DNA of 64,000 bases from Utricularia gibba (GCA_002189035.1 NEEC01000013.1:930001-994000); one strand, 5' to 3'. Counted from the first letter of the stretch, positions 45,901 to 58,848 are shown. Translations and numbers: made by a program. The notes: a model not told the origin generated them from the letters alone.

Positions 45901-48290
45901 AGCTGAAAATTCTGAGGCAAGAATCCCATACGTAGTAAGTACAACACTATTTTGTGATAGAACTTTGATGCCCTTGGATCTGCCTTGCCCATAATGCATA
46001 TAAATAGATAAAGCCCCAGGCTCCGAGTGTGTTTCAATCTCTCCCTAAGAAAAGAAAAATGGCATAGAATGCTAGGCTAGTATTCTGATGCATATGGTAA
46101 ATTATAATCAGGATTTACGCATACCTTCCATTGCCCAAGAAGAGTCATTGGACAAACAATTAGATTTCCACCACTAACTAGAGCTCTTTTTTTCAAAGGA
46201 GTGCCCAAAACAATCATCTTTGTTGTTTTCTTTGGAGTTAGTGGAGAAATATCAGATATGTTTTCATCAGATGCCACCAGTCCACTTACACCACTTGAAA
46301 ATCTTCGTCTTTCAGGATGTGCAAGAAGGAGAGACAACGTCATGATAGTCTTTCCAAGCCCCATAGTATCAGCCAAAATCTGCAATGACGTCTTAATTGG
46401 AAAACGATTCCCAAATAGACATGCAGGTTCTAACAAATCACTAGTGACGTACTCCTCCTTTTGCCAATTGAAGTGTGCTAGGGAATTCCGATGATGCATC
46501 ACCTGAAAAGGAATTTATATATAAAGCAAGACCTCTCCTGCCAGAAAGAAGAAGAACAGCACATTGATCAGAAAAATCGATTTTTCAACTAGATTGAAGT
46601 CTGTTGTACCTGTCAGCAAGGTGGTAAGCTTCCCAGCAGGGGTGCAAAGTTCTTGCAGCCTCATCTTCAGATTCTCCCCTCTCCATCTGACTCATCCAAT
46701 GAAGAGCCTGCTTCTGGTAGGGTCGAAGATCACAGAGCAGGGTTGCTGGAGGTTCCATCTCCTAAAGTTAATAAAGAATTTTATTTAGCATATAAATAAG
46801 CGTCAGACGCAAGATTTTGTTTAGAGTTTCTTCACCTCCAACTGTATGTCATCAGTGACACCAATGATATTTTCAAGATCTCTTTCTGATATAGCATCCT
46901 CATTTTCAGCATTGCTTCTAACGCCAGAAGGTGTAATCTTAATCATGATAATAGGGAAGTATGTTAAAACAGGGATACCCTAATTAGCATAAGGCATGAA
47001 CATCAATTTTCATCAAACTGAAACACTGAATAATGCATTTAGCATTACCGCTTTAACCAGAGGTCTCTTTCTAGTGTGCAGATTTCCTGGATTGAATTGT
47101 GCCTACGAAGTTCAGAGAGCTTAAAGTAAATGTGAAATCATTCATACAAAAAAATCAGGCAGAAAGGCAAAATTTTTCACAAGAACTGTAAAATTGGATA
47201 GTAAAGTTGGATAGCCATTTCACCCTCTTGAAAGGAACCATCCCAAGCATCATGAACAAATTTGGAAGGGGATTAACAAGGGACTCCTCGGATGAATTGC
47301 AAGATGCTTTAAGTGCAGTCTGATGATTTTTTTGTAACATGCGGCTGTTAATATATACGCTGCAGATACATAAAGCACGCCTTAATAAACATCTTCACTC
47401 AAAATCCATCTCACCGAATCAACGCTCTCATCTTTCTTTTCTAAATATTTTTTCAATACCATTTGTATATTGATCAGATTCTCCATAATGAGGCTACCTG
47501 ATCTTCAAAATAACAGTGTCCATGATTTCCAGTACAGGAGGTGCTGACTGGCAATAACCAAAAACACGAATCTTGTTATCCTTCACCAGAGGCAAAAGAC
47601 ATCTAGACCACTCGTTGGGAATACGACCAACCTAAAACAGAATTTTGAAAATAGAATCTTATAAACCAATAAAAAATCAAATCTACTAAAGAGAAAAGCG
47701 TACAACAACAAACTTGGCACAAGATAGATAAAACTGAAAGGTACCTCTCCATGCCTCTTAGAATAAAACCTAACAATCTGTGAGCATACAGCCACTTGCC
47801 GAGGCCTAACTCGACCATATTTCCCTGCTGCTTTCGGCCACTTTTTATCCAAAGGAAACTTAAAATTCACCTGATCCCCTGTATTCAAAACTCTCCCTTT
47901 ACAAGTAGACAACCCAGCTATCTGACCATATCCAACAAACCACCAATCACTTTCCAACTCCTCCATCTCTTCAACATTAGTGTCGTTATCTCCCTCTTGC
48001 TTTAACCCAGCCTCAGTTTTAACACACCCATTTGAAATCAACCCAGAATCCATTTCACCTGTATCTGCAACACTGTTCGCCTTCACAGGCTCATTACATG
48101 GAATCATGCTGATGGGCTCAGCTTTAATTGGGACATCAAATGGCTTGAAAATTCTGGGTGCGTCGAAAATGATGTTAATAGCACCAACTGGGTCGTTTTT
48201 CGCCATATGGAGAGCTCGGATTATGTCCATGTCCGTGAACGACCCACCGACGACAGAGCGGACCGTCGAAATCACCTCCGTGTTCATCAT
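42980..48290 (-). CDS. RAD5A: DNA repair protein RAD5A (HIRAN-SNF2-RING translocase and E3 ubiquitin ligase)
   Basis: Template-switch repair factor: remodels stalled forks and polyubiquitinates PCNA (known for yeast Rad5 and Arabidopsis RAD5A). Twenty exons: 48290-47745, 47631-47498, 47359-47224, 47102-47049, 46937-46836, 46761-46610, 46537-46453, 46379-46125, 46044-45898, 45791-45636, 45465-45398, 45197-45075, 44990-44891, 44817-44705, 44418-44143, 44047-43847, 43750-43657, 43450-43379, 43279-43181, 43102-42980. All phases close to 1011 residues, near the Arabidopsis length. UBA-like N-terminus ([15 protein letters not shown]), HIRAN (about 115-225, [11 protein letters not shown]), Walker A GLGKT (410-414), DEAH (556-559), C3HC4 RING (C776 to C815), helicase C with [11 protein letters not shown]. 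The last intron has a GC donor (AAG|GCAACT). Confidence 0.97.
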
Positions 48291-49004
48291 TTTCACGAGC
48301 TTTCGAAAAGATCTATCTACACGAACCGTAATGGCATCTCGATTGCTCAGACCCCTGACTCACTCACTCATCTGCAGAACGACTTGTGAGCCCTAGGAAT
48401 TTTGGCGGGGCGATTCAATCGTAAATCTCAAATTTGGCTCTAAAGTATTCCCGCTATCTTTGCTCATTTAACCCTCCCCCAACTTATTATAATTACGCAA
48501 ATTCCCCATCAAATGACCCCTTTTTTTATAAATAAATAAATTCCGAATTTTCTCAACAAAACAACTACCAAGTAGGTGTGCTTTGTGAAATTTTTTGCGT
48601 ATGCATCAATACACCGTTATTATTAAAAAAATTAAAAAATATTAAATTTTTTGTATTATTTCTATGATTTCATCCATCATCATATATCATTTTTTAATTA
48701 AATACATTTTATCTAAATTATTAGTCATTGATTTTTATTAAGATTTTATTTTTTATATTAATAAAATACTAAAAATAATAAATTTTAAAAGAAAAACCGT
48801 GCTTTGTAGCAAAACAACTGTACCATAGAAAAAAGGACTGGATTGAAGCTCAAAGCTCAAGCTTCTGAGCATTGAGCTCAATTTCATCATCTATTTGTTG
48901 GAACTAACCGCAATGATATACACAAGTATATGTTTGGAAGAGATCACACTACGGGGATGGAATCTCGTCTCTGCGTTTGAAACAGCCTGGTTCTGAGGTG
49001 TCTC
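48291..49004. other. RAD5A leader/promoter and NPH3-gene 3' region
   Basis: No gene. 48291-48420 is GC-balanced and likely the RAD5A 5' untranslated region. 48530-48830 is AT-rich. Confidence 0.5.
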
Positions 49005-51216
49005 TCATGGAGCAGATAAATGCTGTTGTATCGTCTGGACTCGCTGATGAGGCTCTGCCTTTGGAGCAGAAGTTCTGCCCATTTTCGCATCCGATGGCGG
49101 AGGAAGAAGTTTACATCCAATTCGCGTCATGAGGGAACTGGGAGATCGAACAAAACCAGCTTGATTCTTCATCTTCCTCACATGCTCCTTCATTCTGCTA
49201 ACCTCCTCTTCAAGTTCACCAACTCTTGACATCATCCTGTCCATGTCGATTTTGAGCTCTTCGTTTTGTTCAGAAACTGCCAACCATCTACCCTGTGGGA
49301 TTCGTCGATCAGAAACTTCCATGGCAGCAGTTTCGGGTAGAGGAGTGATTTCAGTATCCAGGGTACTGAGATAACCAGCCAGAGCTACTCGCAGATGCAG
49401 CTGCTCAAAGAACAAAGCTTGGCACTTGACTCTCATCGGTAGCCTGTCGTTTTGAGAAGCATGCTCGCATGCATCGATCGAGAGCTTCTGGAAATCAATG
49501 ATGGTGCACAGCTGCTCTTGTTCCTTCTCCGACAACCATGTGTGTTCCTGCGAATGAAAAACAAACCATTTCAGACGAAGAAGCCTGTGCTTCCATCTAT
49601 ATTAACCCAAGCTCTATAAGCATCGTGTGGATGTGCATCAAGCAAAAGAAGGTGAAGTCAGGAATGGTAAAGAGCTCATTAGACCTTAAGATATATGTCG
49701 ACGGCTCGGTACACCCCATCGCAGAAAGTTCTTGAAGAATCAGGCAATGTTTCTGCCAGGAGTCGAAATTTTCCGGGCTTCAGATTTGCATCAGAAGCAA
49801 CCTCAGCAAGATACTGGTCGACCAGTTTGGAAACTCTAGCAAAACGCTGAGGCGATGGTGGCATTCCTTGGTCAACAGATAAAGGAGGAGATGTGGAACC
49901 AACAAATTCTCCAGAGGAAACAAAATAGGAAAGCATCCTTTCAACACAGTCACAATCATATAATGTCTCAGAATCGGAATAAGTTGGTATCAGTAAGCCA
50001 TCCAATGTGGCAAACTCCAACTGTATGCCCACTTTCCTTTCCAAAGTATCCAGGTATGTGCGGTCGAGCCCGATGATCAAAGCAACCCGTAGAAGTCCCA
50101 GTAAAAACCGGCATAAGGACTTGCTTCTCTTCTCTGGAAGTAGATTGATGATAGTTTCCAAGATGAACTTTTGATCAGCAGTTGCAGGCATCACATTGAG
50201 ATTTGCTGTTGTTTTAGACTTACCAGCTTGTTCTCCCTGCCAACGATACAATCCTGGAAGATTTTTTACACAATAGAACATAATTGCACGAACTAAGATG
50301 TTTTTATTCACCCCTTTGGCTTCTACAGTACGAATTAGCCTCTCAAATAGCTCAACACAGAGACAGGAAACATCTCCAAACCACCAATCGGAATCATCAC
50401 TACGGATATTTGCACCTGTGTTTATTCCATTCCAGAGTATACTCCCTCCAGGGCTTTGAAGGCTACCATACATTTTCATTGGCCATCCAAATAAAGAAGC
50501 ATCGGTGCAAATCATAACAGACATGGCATTTATGCATCTAGTTGAAAGTCGAAGCTTGTCAGCTGTTGGAAGGACTGCTTCACAGCTTTGGAGAACCAAA
50601 ACACAATCTTTCCAATGTTTCAGAATGTGTTCATGGAAGAAATTCTCCAACTTGGATTGTAAATTGTCCTCCCCATAATCATCAGTCATCTCAAGAAATT
50701 GTGCCGCACAATGCAAAATTACAATGTTTCCTGGTGTGAGCTCCAAACGACTACCATAGCAAAATTTTGCGATCTTCAAGAACAAATCGGCACCACCAGG
50801 AAAATCTGATAGAGTAACGTCGAACAGAGTTGCTTGTCTGCTTTCAGATTTCTCAAACATTGCGGCTATCTTCCCGCATCTTGAAATAAGAGGAAACTGT
50901 AGGGCAAACATAATCAAAAGTGCAAGTTACGACTTAATGTTGCGAAAGCAAACATGCAAAACTACACCATGAAAGGGAAACCCTGCTTCTATAGATTTCG
51001 GTTGCAATGGTACCTTGTGAAGATGGAATTTGATTTCATCCACCACAACCACGATATCAGTGGGTAAAGTTGAATTGCAGAACCTGGGAAGAGAAACAGG
51101 CCCATTGGTAAAAATCATCATCTGACACTACAGTACAATGTGACCGAAAAAATACAAAGGGGGTACCAGTCATTCCCTTCCCGGTGGAATCCTGAAAATT
51201 TTCCAGCAGGTGCCAT
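49005..51216 (-). CDS. BTB/POZ and NPH3 domain protein (NRL family)
   Basis: NPH3/RPT2-like proteins act as plasma-membrane scaffolds and CUL3 substrate adaptors; several work with phototropins, others in auxin-dependent growth. Four exons: 51216-51167, 51083-51014, 50896-49685 and 49547-49005; phases close to 624 residues. The split BTB domain begins DWFCNSTLPTDI and continues KFHLHK|FPLISRCGK (about 16-125). The NPH3 domain starts at DWWFGDVSCL (about 210) and ends with CDGVYRAVDIYLK|EHTWLSE and ALFFEQLHLR (about 497). A coiled coil follows (about 538-572). The start in the small exon 1 is chosen because joining it gives the family-typical DWFC; an alternative ATG at 51121 would skip it. 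Which NRL subgroup is unclear. Confidence 0.95.
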
Positions 51217-52021
51217 CACTGGGCGGAGCGGAGAGTTCAACCAACGGCAGAGATCTTATGTTTTTGCAGAGGAAGTGAGAAACCTCATAAATACCGAATT
51301 CATCAAAAGGCTCGTCCTTGCTACGCTGGTTTTGATCATAGGATAACTATAAATTCGAAGCATTCAAAACATTAAAGCGCCCCGGAGAATTATTTCACAG
51401 CTCAGCACTTCATAATAGAGCGCATATAATAAACAAGCTCCAACAAGAAGCTGCCAACACAATTGATTACCCAATTCCTCACTAAACAACGAATTTCATG
51501 GGGATTTCAGTGTTTCCACAAGAACAGAATCCGATGAGAAACGAACAGCTCAGAGTCCATCCCCATTCCCTACTCCGGCAAAAACAACTGTACAATGTAA
51601 TAATGACGAATGGAGGCACTACAGCCACATCCATCCAATATGTGTCGCTAAAAGAAAACCCCGACAACTGTTCCCAGAGACACGGTAACAACGGAAATAC
51701 AGGTTATTTGGCTCAACTTTACACACGAAATATGTAATTTTATCTCGACAACAATATTACTGGTCAGTCCACGAGGAATCCACGCCGAAGCGACCTCAAA
51801 AGAAAAACCCAGATTGTAAAAAGTATAGTTCTTGTCAAAGTCCCCAGCTTTTAAGGAGCAGCGTCAGGTTGCTTTCATTCCGTTTCGGGAGTTATTTTCG
51901 GCACAAACTTTCAGGGGAAGATTAAAAAAATCCTGCAGCCTGCAGGAAACAGGGATTCAGTTAGTATGAGTATTCGTCTGTGTTTGGATGATATTTTTAT
52001 TTGGAGAAAATTTAGTATCAA
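51217..52021. other. Intergenic; NPH3-gene leader/promoter
   Basis: No coding sequence supported. Composition is GC-balanced to about 51910, so a transcribed leader with a further non-coding exon is possible. Confidence 0.4.
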
Positions 52022-52094
52022 GCGCCTGTGGCCTAATGGATAAGGCGTCTGACTTCTAATCAGACGATTGTGGGTTCGAGTCCCACCAGGCGTG
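52022..52094 (+). tRNA. trnR-UCU: tRNA-Arg (anticodon UCU)
   Basis: Nuclear tRNA of 73 nt. The acceptor stem GCGCCTG pairs with CAGGCGT, discriminator G. The D-loop GGCCTAATGGATAAGGC, anticodon arm TCTGA-CTTCTAA-TCAGA with anticodon TCT, and T-arm GTGGGTTCGAGTCCCAC are all intact. The A and B boxes (TGGCCTAATGG, GGTTCGAGTCC) serve as internal RNA polymerase III promoter. No intron. A T-run (TTTTT at 52108-52112) lies 14 bp past the end as terminator. Confidence 0.97.
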
Positions 52095-52556
52095 CTGCAA
52101 GTAATGTTTTTACTCAATTAAAATCTTGCATCTTTGTACATTGTTACACCACTATTTAAAAACTCATTTCAACACTAATGGTGATTTTGGTTCATGGGAT
52201 AAGGAATTATAATTAAATGGTATATTGTTATTTGATATTAGGTTACGAATAATGAATTAGTTATCCTCTAGGGTATGAATTTATTATCTCACGAAAATAG
52301 AATAAAATAATCTAAGGAATTAGTTATACTCTACTGGTGCTACTTACAATTAACTTTATTTCAATTATGGGAATAAAACCCAGTGTAACTTTAAATTAAA
52401 TTCGTTTAACACGTTGGTCTCATTGATACAGAGATGGCATTTTTAGTGTGAATATATATATTTTTTTCTAGTGATATGAAAAAAAAATTTGCTTACTCAG
52501 TATCAAGGGTTTGAAACCGCCGGAATCGCGCCGCGCGGAGCTTCGGAAGGGGGCGA
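52095..52556. other. Intergenic between tRNA-Arg and RMI2
   Basis: No gene seen; AT-rich until 52510, then the RMI2 leader. Confidence 0.5.
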
Positions 52557-53285
52557 ATGGATTACAGCCTCGCGGCTCTGAAACTACTCTGCGTTCAACT
52601 GAGAAGCGCTCGCAAAACCTCATCCAAAAACGCCTTCACTCTCGGAGGCGTTCTCTTCCAGCGCGCTTGGCTTCAGGTTTGTTGCGCATCTTTGTTCCAA
52701 CTCGCCATGGAGCAGTTTTCGATGGACTTTTTTTTTTAATTTTCTTGCCCATAATCCGCCTAATGCAACACAATGCTTCAGGGTATTCTTGTATCCACCC
52801 CGTCCGACGCTGGGGGAAGCAAACGTTATCTCCTTGATGATGGCACCGGCGTTATTGAATTGAGTGTACAGGGCGAATTTTTCGAAAATCGCCGATGGGT
52901 TGAAGGTGGGTGTTTTTTGTTTTCGAATTTAGTAGCCATGTGCATACAATAATCCTTAGAATGCAGTCAATGAATTTGTGATTATCGCCTTTGAAAACTA
53001 CCAACGCTATCTACAAATTTTGAAGTTGCTGACCAGATTGTGCTCAGGGATGTACGTGATGGTAGTTGGAGTATACTTGGATCGCGATGATGATCTCCCC
53101 ATCATTAAGGTATTTAAATCTAAGTTTTCATGCTACTCCTAAGTTTCAAATCCAGTGGTCGATGCGCTTGCAACCTCTCGCAGGTTCACAAGATCATAGA
53201 TCTTTCATCCTTCCCAGACAGGGAGTCCTTGTGGTACCTTGAAGTATTAGAAGCGTACAAACTGTTTTATGAACCTGTTATATGA
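52557..53285 (+). CDS. RMI2: RecQ-mediated genome instability protein 2 (OB-fold subunit of the RTR complex)
   Basis: Small OB-fold protein that binds RMI1 in the RecQ helicase-TOP3-RMI complex, which dissolves double Holliday junctions and limits crossovers. Four exons: 52557-52676, 52782-52905, 53048-53109 and 53184-53285; phases close to 135 residues, the usual plant size. It begins MDYSLAALKLLCVQL; the OB-fold strands include TLGGVLFQRAWLQGILV, LLDDGTGVIELSVQGEF and MYVMVVGVYLDRDDDLPIIKVHKI, and it ends WYLEVLEAYKLFYEPVI. These are the conserved features of plant RMI2 (formerly DUF1723). Introns are GT-AG. An overlapping longer frame from 52511 is a shadow. Its neighbour at 43-48 kb is another genome-maintenance gene, RAD5A. 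Confidence 0.93.
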
Positions 53286-55659
53286 GGTGTAATCGCTAGA
53301 TCTTGATGTTCTTATGATTCAGTGACCTCCTTGTTCCTCCAGCTTTCAAACAAGTCTCAACCATTGACTGGTGTAAGGTTTCAGAGTCCATTCATCAGCA
53401 TTCTCTTCTGCAGACCTCGTGTAGCCTGTTTCTGCAGATGTATAAGGTACTGAAGCTCTTTTGTAGCTGGAATACTATGCCCCATGTAGAAGCATTTGGC
53501 TGTCTCCAGCAAAAAAAAAAAAAAAAGTTTAATAGGAAAAGAGCTTATGGAAGGAGAAGGGGAGTTTTATTTTATGTATTTCATTTTTATATAGCAAATT
53601 ATTTTTAAATTTTATAATATGTATTTTTATATGATGGTTGAGTTGTTATTAATTTACTATAATAATGTTAATTCAAAATATAGAGTAATATTTAAAATCA
53701 TAAAACCAAAAATAATAATAATACATATTTGAATTAGGAAATTTCGATGATATACTAATTTTAAATTAATAAGAAAAGAAAAATAAAAAAAATGTTTTAT
53801 GAAATTAATAAATATATTAAAAGGCTCATGGCAACCGACATTTGGTTGAAGGGGGCACATGACCAAATGCGCAGTACCCAATCCACGTGTGTGAATGATT
53901 TTGTTGTATATGATAACTAGGAAAGTTATATTCTTTTATTTATTTTGGGGATTTAAAAGATAAAAATTGTAAATTTGAGATATCAAATACTTAGAATTCG
54001 GAAAAAAGAAGTGAAAGTTGAGAGTTGAAGTTCTAATTTATCGTATGGCATAAGATACTTTTATTTTCTTTGATACTATATTATGATAATTTTATCTTTA
54101 GAATTATTTTCATGTTAAGTATTCTCGAGGGGCACCCGGTCCACCCTCGGGTATCATGCCCCCGCACATGTCAACGCAACCCTGCCCGATTACCACATCC
54201 CGTACAGGGTCAGGGTGACCTTATTTTAAATCATTTTTATTCTTCCAAATAATTATTTTTCCGACAATCTTCTTCTCCATTTATTCAAATAAATTGATAT
54301 TCGATATGTATTTTGAAAAAGATGTGAATTTTCATACATGATTTATTAAAAATATATAATTGCTTAACACATTTTTTATCCTCATTTTTATTTATCAAAC
54401 AAAACATGATATTCAAAATATTTTTATTTAAACATATTTTTTTATAACATTCTTATTAAAAAGTTTTGTAATACTACACAGACTACACTAATTGTAATCT
54501 AGATAGGAATCCCTCAATATGGTTGTCCTTTTGGACTGAACATATTTAGACAGAACATATATAAGTGTAAGTATACAAATAATATGAATTATATTAAAAA
54601 AATTAAAATCAACATAGTACTAATAATATTTAATTTCATATATATCTAATTATTTCAATTTCAAATCTCAATGCAAGATTATTTGTTCTAATATTCGCCC
54701 TTAAGTTGAATTGATCTTTAATTCGATTAAGATTTGTTTTATTTTCGTGTATGATTGTAGATAATACTCAAATCATTAATCAATTTAATTTTTATCGTTT
54801 AAGTTTAATATATTTTCTTCTTTTTTTGTTAATCAAAATTCAAACTAATATGAACCCATTTAGATCATCCAAACTATACCATAAGGCAAACTCTTTGATA
54901 TTATGTTTAAATTAAAAATACGATGGGATGAGACAATCACATATGAAGTTCAAATACAAAAAAAAAACATGAATCACATTCACAAAGGTTGTACACAACT
55001 AATTATTAATAATTTATAATTTTTTATATTTTTTATTATTTCAATTTTAAATTCTCATGTATTATTATGTGTTCTAATACGATGATGAGCGAGGGAGAAG
55101 TAGAGATAAGATCATATTAAACTGTGTGTTTTGTGAATCAAGGGCTCCATGCTGTTCCAATCATCTCTAATATCAATATTCTTATGACGCCTCACCGGCT
55201 GTGATCTTAGGATTGCCATCTTCATTCTCGTGTTTCATGAATGCCTTCGGAGGTGTCCCCTTCAGGTTCGCGGGATATCTTCATCAGCATGAAAAACGAC
55301 AATTAAATCCACGCCCATAAATTCACTATTTTATATACCATTTAGTTCATGAAAGCCAATTTTAAATGCTTTTCATACCAAAAAAAAGAAAAAAATGATT
55401 AAATGGGCCAACTATTAGACACCGACACAACTTTGAGATGGACATTAATTTCAACATATACAGTAAATGTTATATAAACATAATTTCTAGTTATTCTTTT
55501 TAAATTTAAAATCAAATATTTAGATTAATTGGATATATATGTTAATGATTAAATCAAATATTAATTAAAAAATAAGACTATTCGTTTTATTTACTTTCAA
55601 ATATATTTATCTAATGACATTAATAATGTAATATATTAAACTCTAGAATATATAAGTTA

Positions 55660-56130
55660 TTTTATTAAATTTTACAATATAATTTCATATTGTACTATAC
55701 AATAATTTTATATTTTAAATTAATTATATTTACAGAATTTCAAAACTCTAATTCTATTATATATAATCCAACTAATATATTCAAAATACAAAACACCATA
55801 ATTATGACCCCACCCCATTCAAGTGATCGGAATAATTTATTAAATTTTATAATAATATAAATAGTTTTATAATTTCAAATTAATTATATTTACATAATTT
55901 CAAAACCCTAATTCTATTATATATAATCTAAATAGTACATTCAACTACAAAACAATCCATAATTATGACCCCCATTCAAGTGATAGCAATAATTCATTCA
56001 ATTTAAAAATATAATTTTATATTATATTATAAATCAATTTTAAATTTTAAATTAATTATATTCACATAATTTCAAAACTCAAATAATCATGACCACATCC
56101 AAGTGGTCGGAATAATTTATTAAATATTAC
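55660..56130. repeat. Diverged tandem repeat, period about 160-172 bp, about three copies
   Basis: The landmark TAATTATATTTACA-AATTTCAAAA starts at 55721, 55881 and (variant) 56053; each is followed by TAATCATGACC or TAATTATGACCCC and CAAGTGATCGGAATAATT or a variant. A weaker fourth echo lies near 56770-56890. No coding capacity. Confidence 0.7.
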
Positions 56131-56727
56131 GTATAAAACGTTGCATGCTCGCGGTCGACTCTCCGACAACCCAAATGACGTTGACTACTTCCAGCTTGTA
56201 ATTACATTAAATGCACTACTTTATGCATTTAATTTATAAAAACAATGATAAATAGTCATAAAAGACAGCAAATGTTGTTGAATAATTTGGTAGTGGGTGA
56301 TTCATTCGACTGCTGTGATAGGTTGGGAGTTACACCATCTCCCACAAACGTTGAAAATTTAAATAATCAATTTGTGTATATATTTTTTTATTAGATAACT
56401 ATTTTATTATTTTATTAAAACTGCTGTTGAAGTTTTATGTGAATTTAAGATTTTAACTGATTTAGACAATATCTTTTATCTAAATATGTAGAGCTTGTTA
56501 TTTTTAAAAGAATTTACTGATTGATTTTATTTAATTTTTGAAGATTCTATTCTTCAAATGTTCTGTATTAAAATAATCAATTCAAATTTTATGATTAACT
56601 TCATAAAATATTAAATTTTTAAATTTATATTGTAGTGATTAAATAAGATATTAATTAAAAAATTATAATATTTATTATTATCTATTATAAAAGTATATTT
56701 ATATTATAATTTAATATATTAAACTTT

Positions 56728-56730
<3 letters not shown>

Positions 56731-56778
<48 letters not shown>
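56731..56778. repeat. (AT)n microsatellite
   Basis: Uninterrupted alternation of A and T for about 48 bp, the longest simple repeat in the window. Confidence 0.95.
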
Positions 56779-56782
<4 letters not shown>

Positions 56783-57354
56783 TTTTATAATATAAGTTTA
56801 TATTATCTAATAGAAGTGTTTTACAATTTTGACAATAATTCTGTTAACATAATCTCAAAACTGATTATGTTCTACATAATGTAAATCAAAACTTTAAACT
56901 GATGAATAGATCCATAAGAAGAGAAAGATATCATTTATATACTATTGCAAATTAATTTCGTATTCTATAAAAAATACCTTTGTTATTTTATAGATCATTT
57001 TAATTTTTGTTCTTATTTTTTGAAATTTAGTTTTAATAATATGTGTAAAATAACCTTAGTGTGACTCACGTGGTCATCTAATTCCACTGAGGTTTGACTT
57101 CCTGCGTATCCGGGTGCACGCACACCTTTGAAATTTTCATTATCGCCTAAAAAATTTAATTGTTTTTTTTATTCTCGAGTGTTTTATTCAACGACTTTGT
57201 TTGTGTAGTTTTTGGTTTTCCATGTCCAGATTCATGGGTTGAAATCGACATCGGAAACGAGGGCTCAGGAGACAGGTTTGGCGGAAAAGCATAGTCTTTA
57301 TCACTGTTACAGGTGGGGCGGAATGATCAGAAGGAAAAAGACACGGCGCTGACG

Positions 57355-58676
57355 CTACTCGACTGTGTAACAAACATTTTTGAACACCTTCATGTCCTCC
57401 CGGAGCAGAGGAACAAAGACGTCGATGCTGCCGTCGTCAGTCAGCGGCGGCATAAGGCAAATATCCCCTTCGATGGGAGAATAGCAGGGGGAGAACGCGT
57501 ACGGAGCTCCGCCTCCGAAATCGAGATCGGTGAATGGGAGCCGCAGCCAGCTTCCGGCGTCCATATCTGGGCAAAGTATCAGCTTGTTTGTTTCGCACCC
57601 GATGGTCGGAATAAGGTTCTCCGCCGTGGCGCGGTGGTGTGCAAAATCGATGAACGATCTGATGTAGTTGTCGCCCACGGAGACAATCGCATCATGCAAG
57701 AGCTGCGCTGCATACCCTAAAGACTCGTACAGAAGTTCATCAACTTTTGAACTTGCATAGGCCCATAGAACCATATTCCCGAGATAACAACCAGGAATCT
57801 TGAAGTTCTTGAAACGGTTCCGGCAGTCGATGGCGACCCGAACCCGAGTCGTTTCCGACCCGTCTAGTCGACGGGCTTTGGTCACCGCACGCCAAACATG
57901 AGCAATCACGCTCTCGAAGGTGCTGAAAGGCTTCTTGTTGGTGTTCATAGAAGAGGCTTCTGATTTGATCCTGGAGATGAACTCTGCGGTGAAGTGAAAC
58001 TTCTCGGCACGAATATCCTTGACGCGAACGTCGCCGGAAAAATCGAGCACGTCTTTCATGCTTCTGGGCAGGAATTCTACTCCCTTGTGATCGAACTCGA
58101 AAATGGGGGGATCACGTGGGGTGAAGATAGTCCGGTCATGGTACGGCAGCGGCGAAATCTCCAGACCCCGACATGCTTTACCCCATGCAACAAGAAAACT
58201 ACTGGTTGCATTCCCATCAGCCACCATGTGGTGCAGGGTGAAACCCAACACCATCGACCCACATGAGAATCTGGTGATCTGAACCTGAGTCAGCTCCTCG
58301 ACGCCGTAGAGAGTAGGGTGGAGCTTCTTCACCGTAGGCTCCGATGGCATGAAGGAAGAAACCGCTTCGTCGACAGGACGATCAACGAACGCCTCGACAA
58401 ACCGAACTCCGGCATCATTACGCAGTATCACGATCTCGCCGGCATCATCCTTCCCCATCCTGCCGGCCATTTCCCGGTACACGGCTAAGACCTTCCTCAA
58501 CCCCAATTCGATGTCGGCATTCGATGGAGTCGGTGGGCGGTAGGCATAGACAACGGCGATCTGCATGTCCCAGGTAACCTTGTCGAATACGGAGAGGGGG
58601 ATAATGTCAACCAGCGGCGCCTCCCCCCTCCGTACAGTGGCTTCACCAGCTTCGAGCTTTGGATTACCACCTTCAT
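57355..58676 (-). CDS. BAHD acyltransferase, agmatine coumaroyltransferase-like; one-base frameshift near the start
   Basis: BAHD enzymes move acyl groups from acyl-CoA to amines or alcohols in the cytosol. This one resembles the agmatine/amine hydroxycinnamoyltransferase clade: catalytic HHMVAD (58213-58233 region), structural motif DFGGG (about 57510-57525) in place of the usual DFGWG, a variant I recall from that clade, and the end FKNVCYTVE. About 440 residues, normal length. The start MKVVIQSSKLVKP at 58676 lies in a different frame from the body (EAPLVDIIPLSVFDK...). The switch falls in a run of six G (58623-58628 on the minus strand), where one base appears missing. Otherwise the reading frame is open to the stop. 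Either a very recent pseudogene or a homopolymer sequence error. Confidence 0.88.
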
Positions 58677-58737
58677 GCCTACACCACAATTTTTTTTTTC
58701 AGGTGTAGTAGGGATGAGCGACATCCTCTTCTGGGAA

Positions 58738-58748
58738 TTTATTTATAA
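58738..58748 (-). promoter_or_regulatory. TATA box of the BAHD gene
   Basis: On the minus strand, TTATAAATAAA lies about 62-72 bp upstream of the MKVV start codon. An in-frame ATG at 58724 also follows it; family similarity favours the later start. Confidence 0.55.
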
Positions 58749-58759
58749 GCATGAAATAA

Positions 58760-58848
58760 CAATAATAATAATAATATTATTATTATTATTCTTATTAATC
58801 GTCATCATAATCATCATCATAATCATCATCATAATCATAATCATTATA
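58760..58848. repeat. Compound AAT/ATC microsatellite
   Basis: AAT units with ATT units at 58760-58790, then ATC/ATA units at about 58801-58848. It lies just upstream of the BAHD TATA box. Confidence 0.9.

Larger units (their letters stand above)
53286..57354. other. AT-rich intergenic DNA with repeats
   Basis: No gene supported over 4 kb. 53286-53500 is the RMI2 3' region. It contains the ~160-bp tandem repeat at 55660-56130, an (AT)n run, and a short GC-rich patch at 54128-54215 of unknown origin. Confidence 0.6.

Noticed and set aside
52511-52837. 108-residue plus-strand frame over RMI2 exon 1
   Set aside because: Reads through an intron in another frame; the RMI2 frame gives conserved sequence across four exons.
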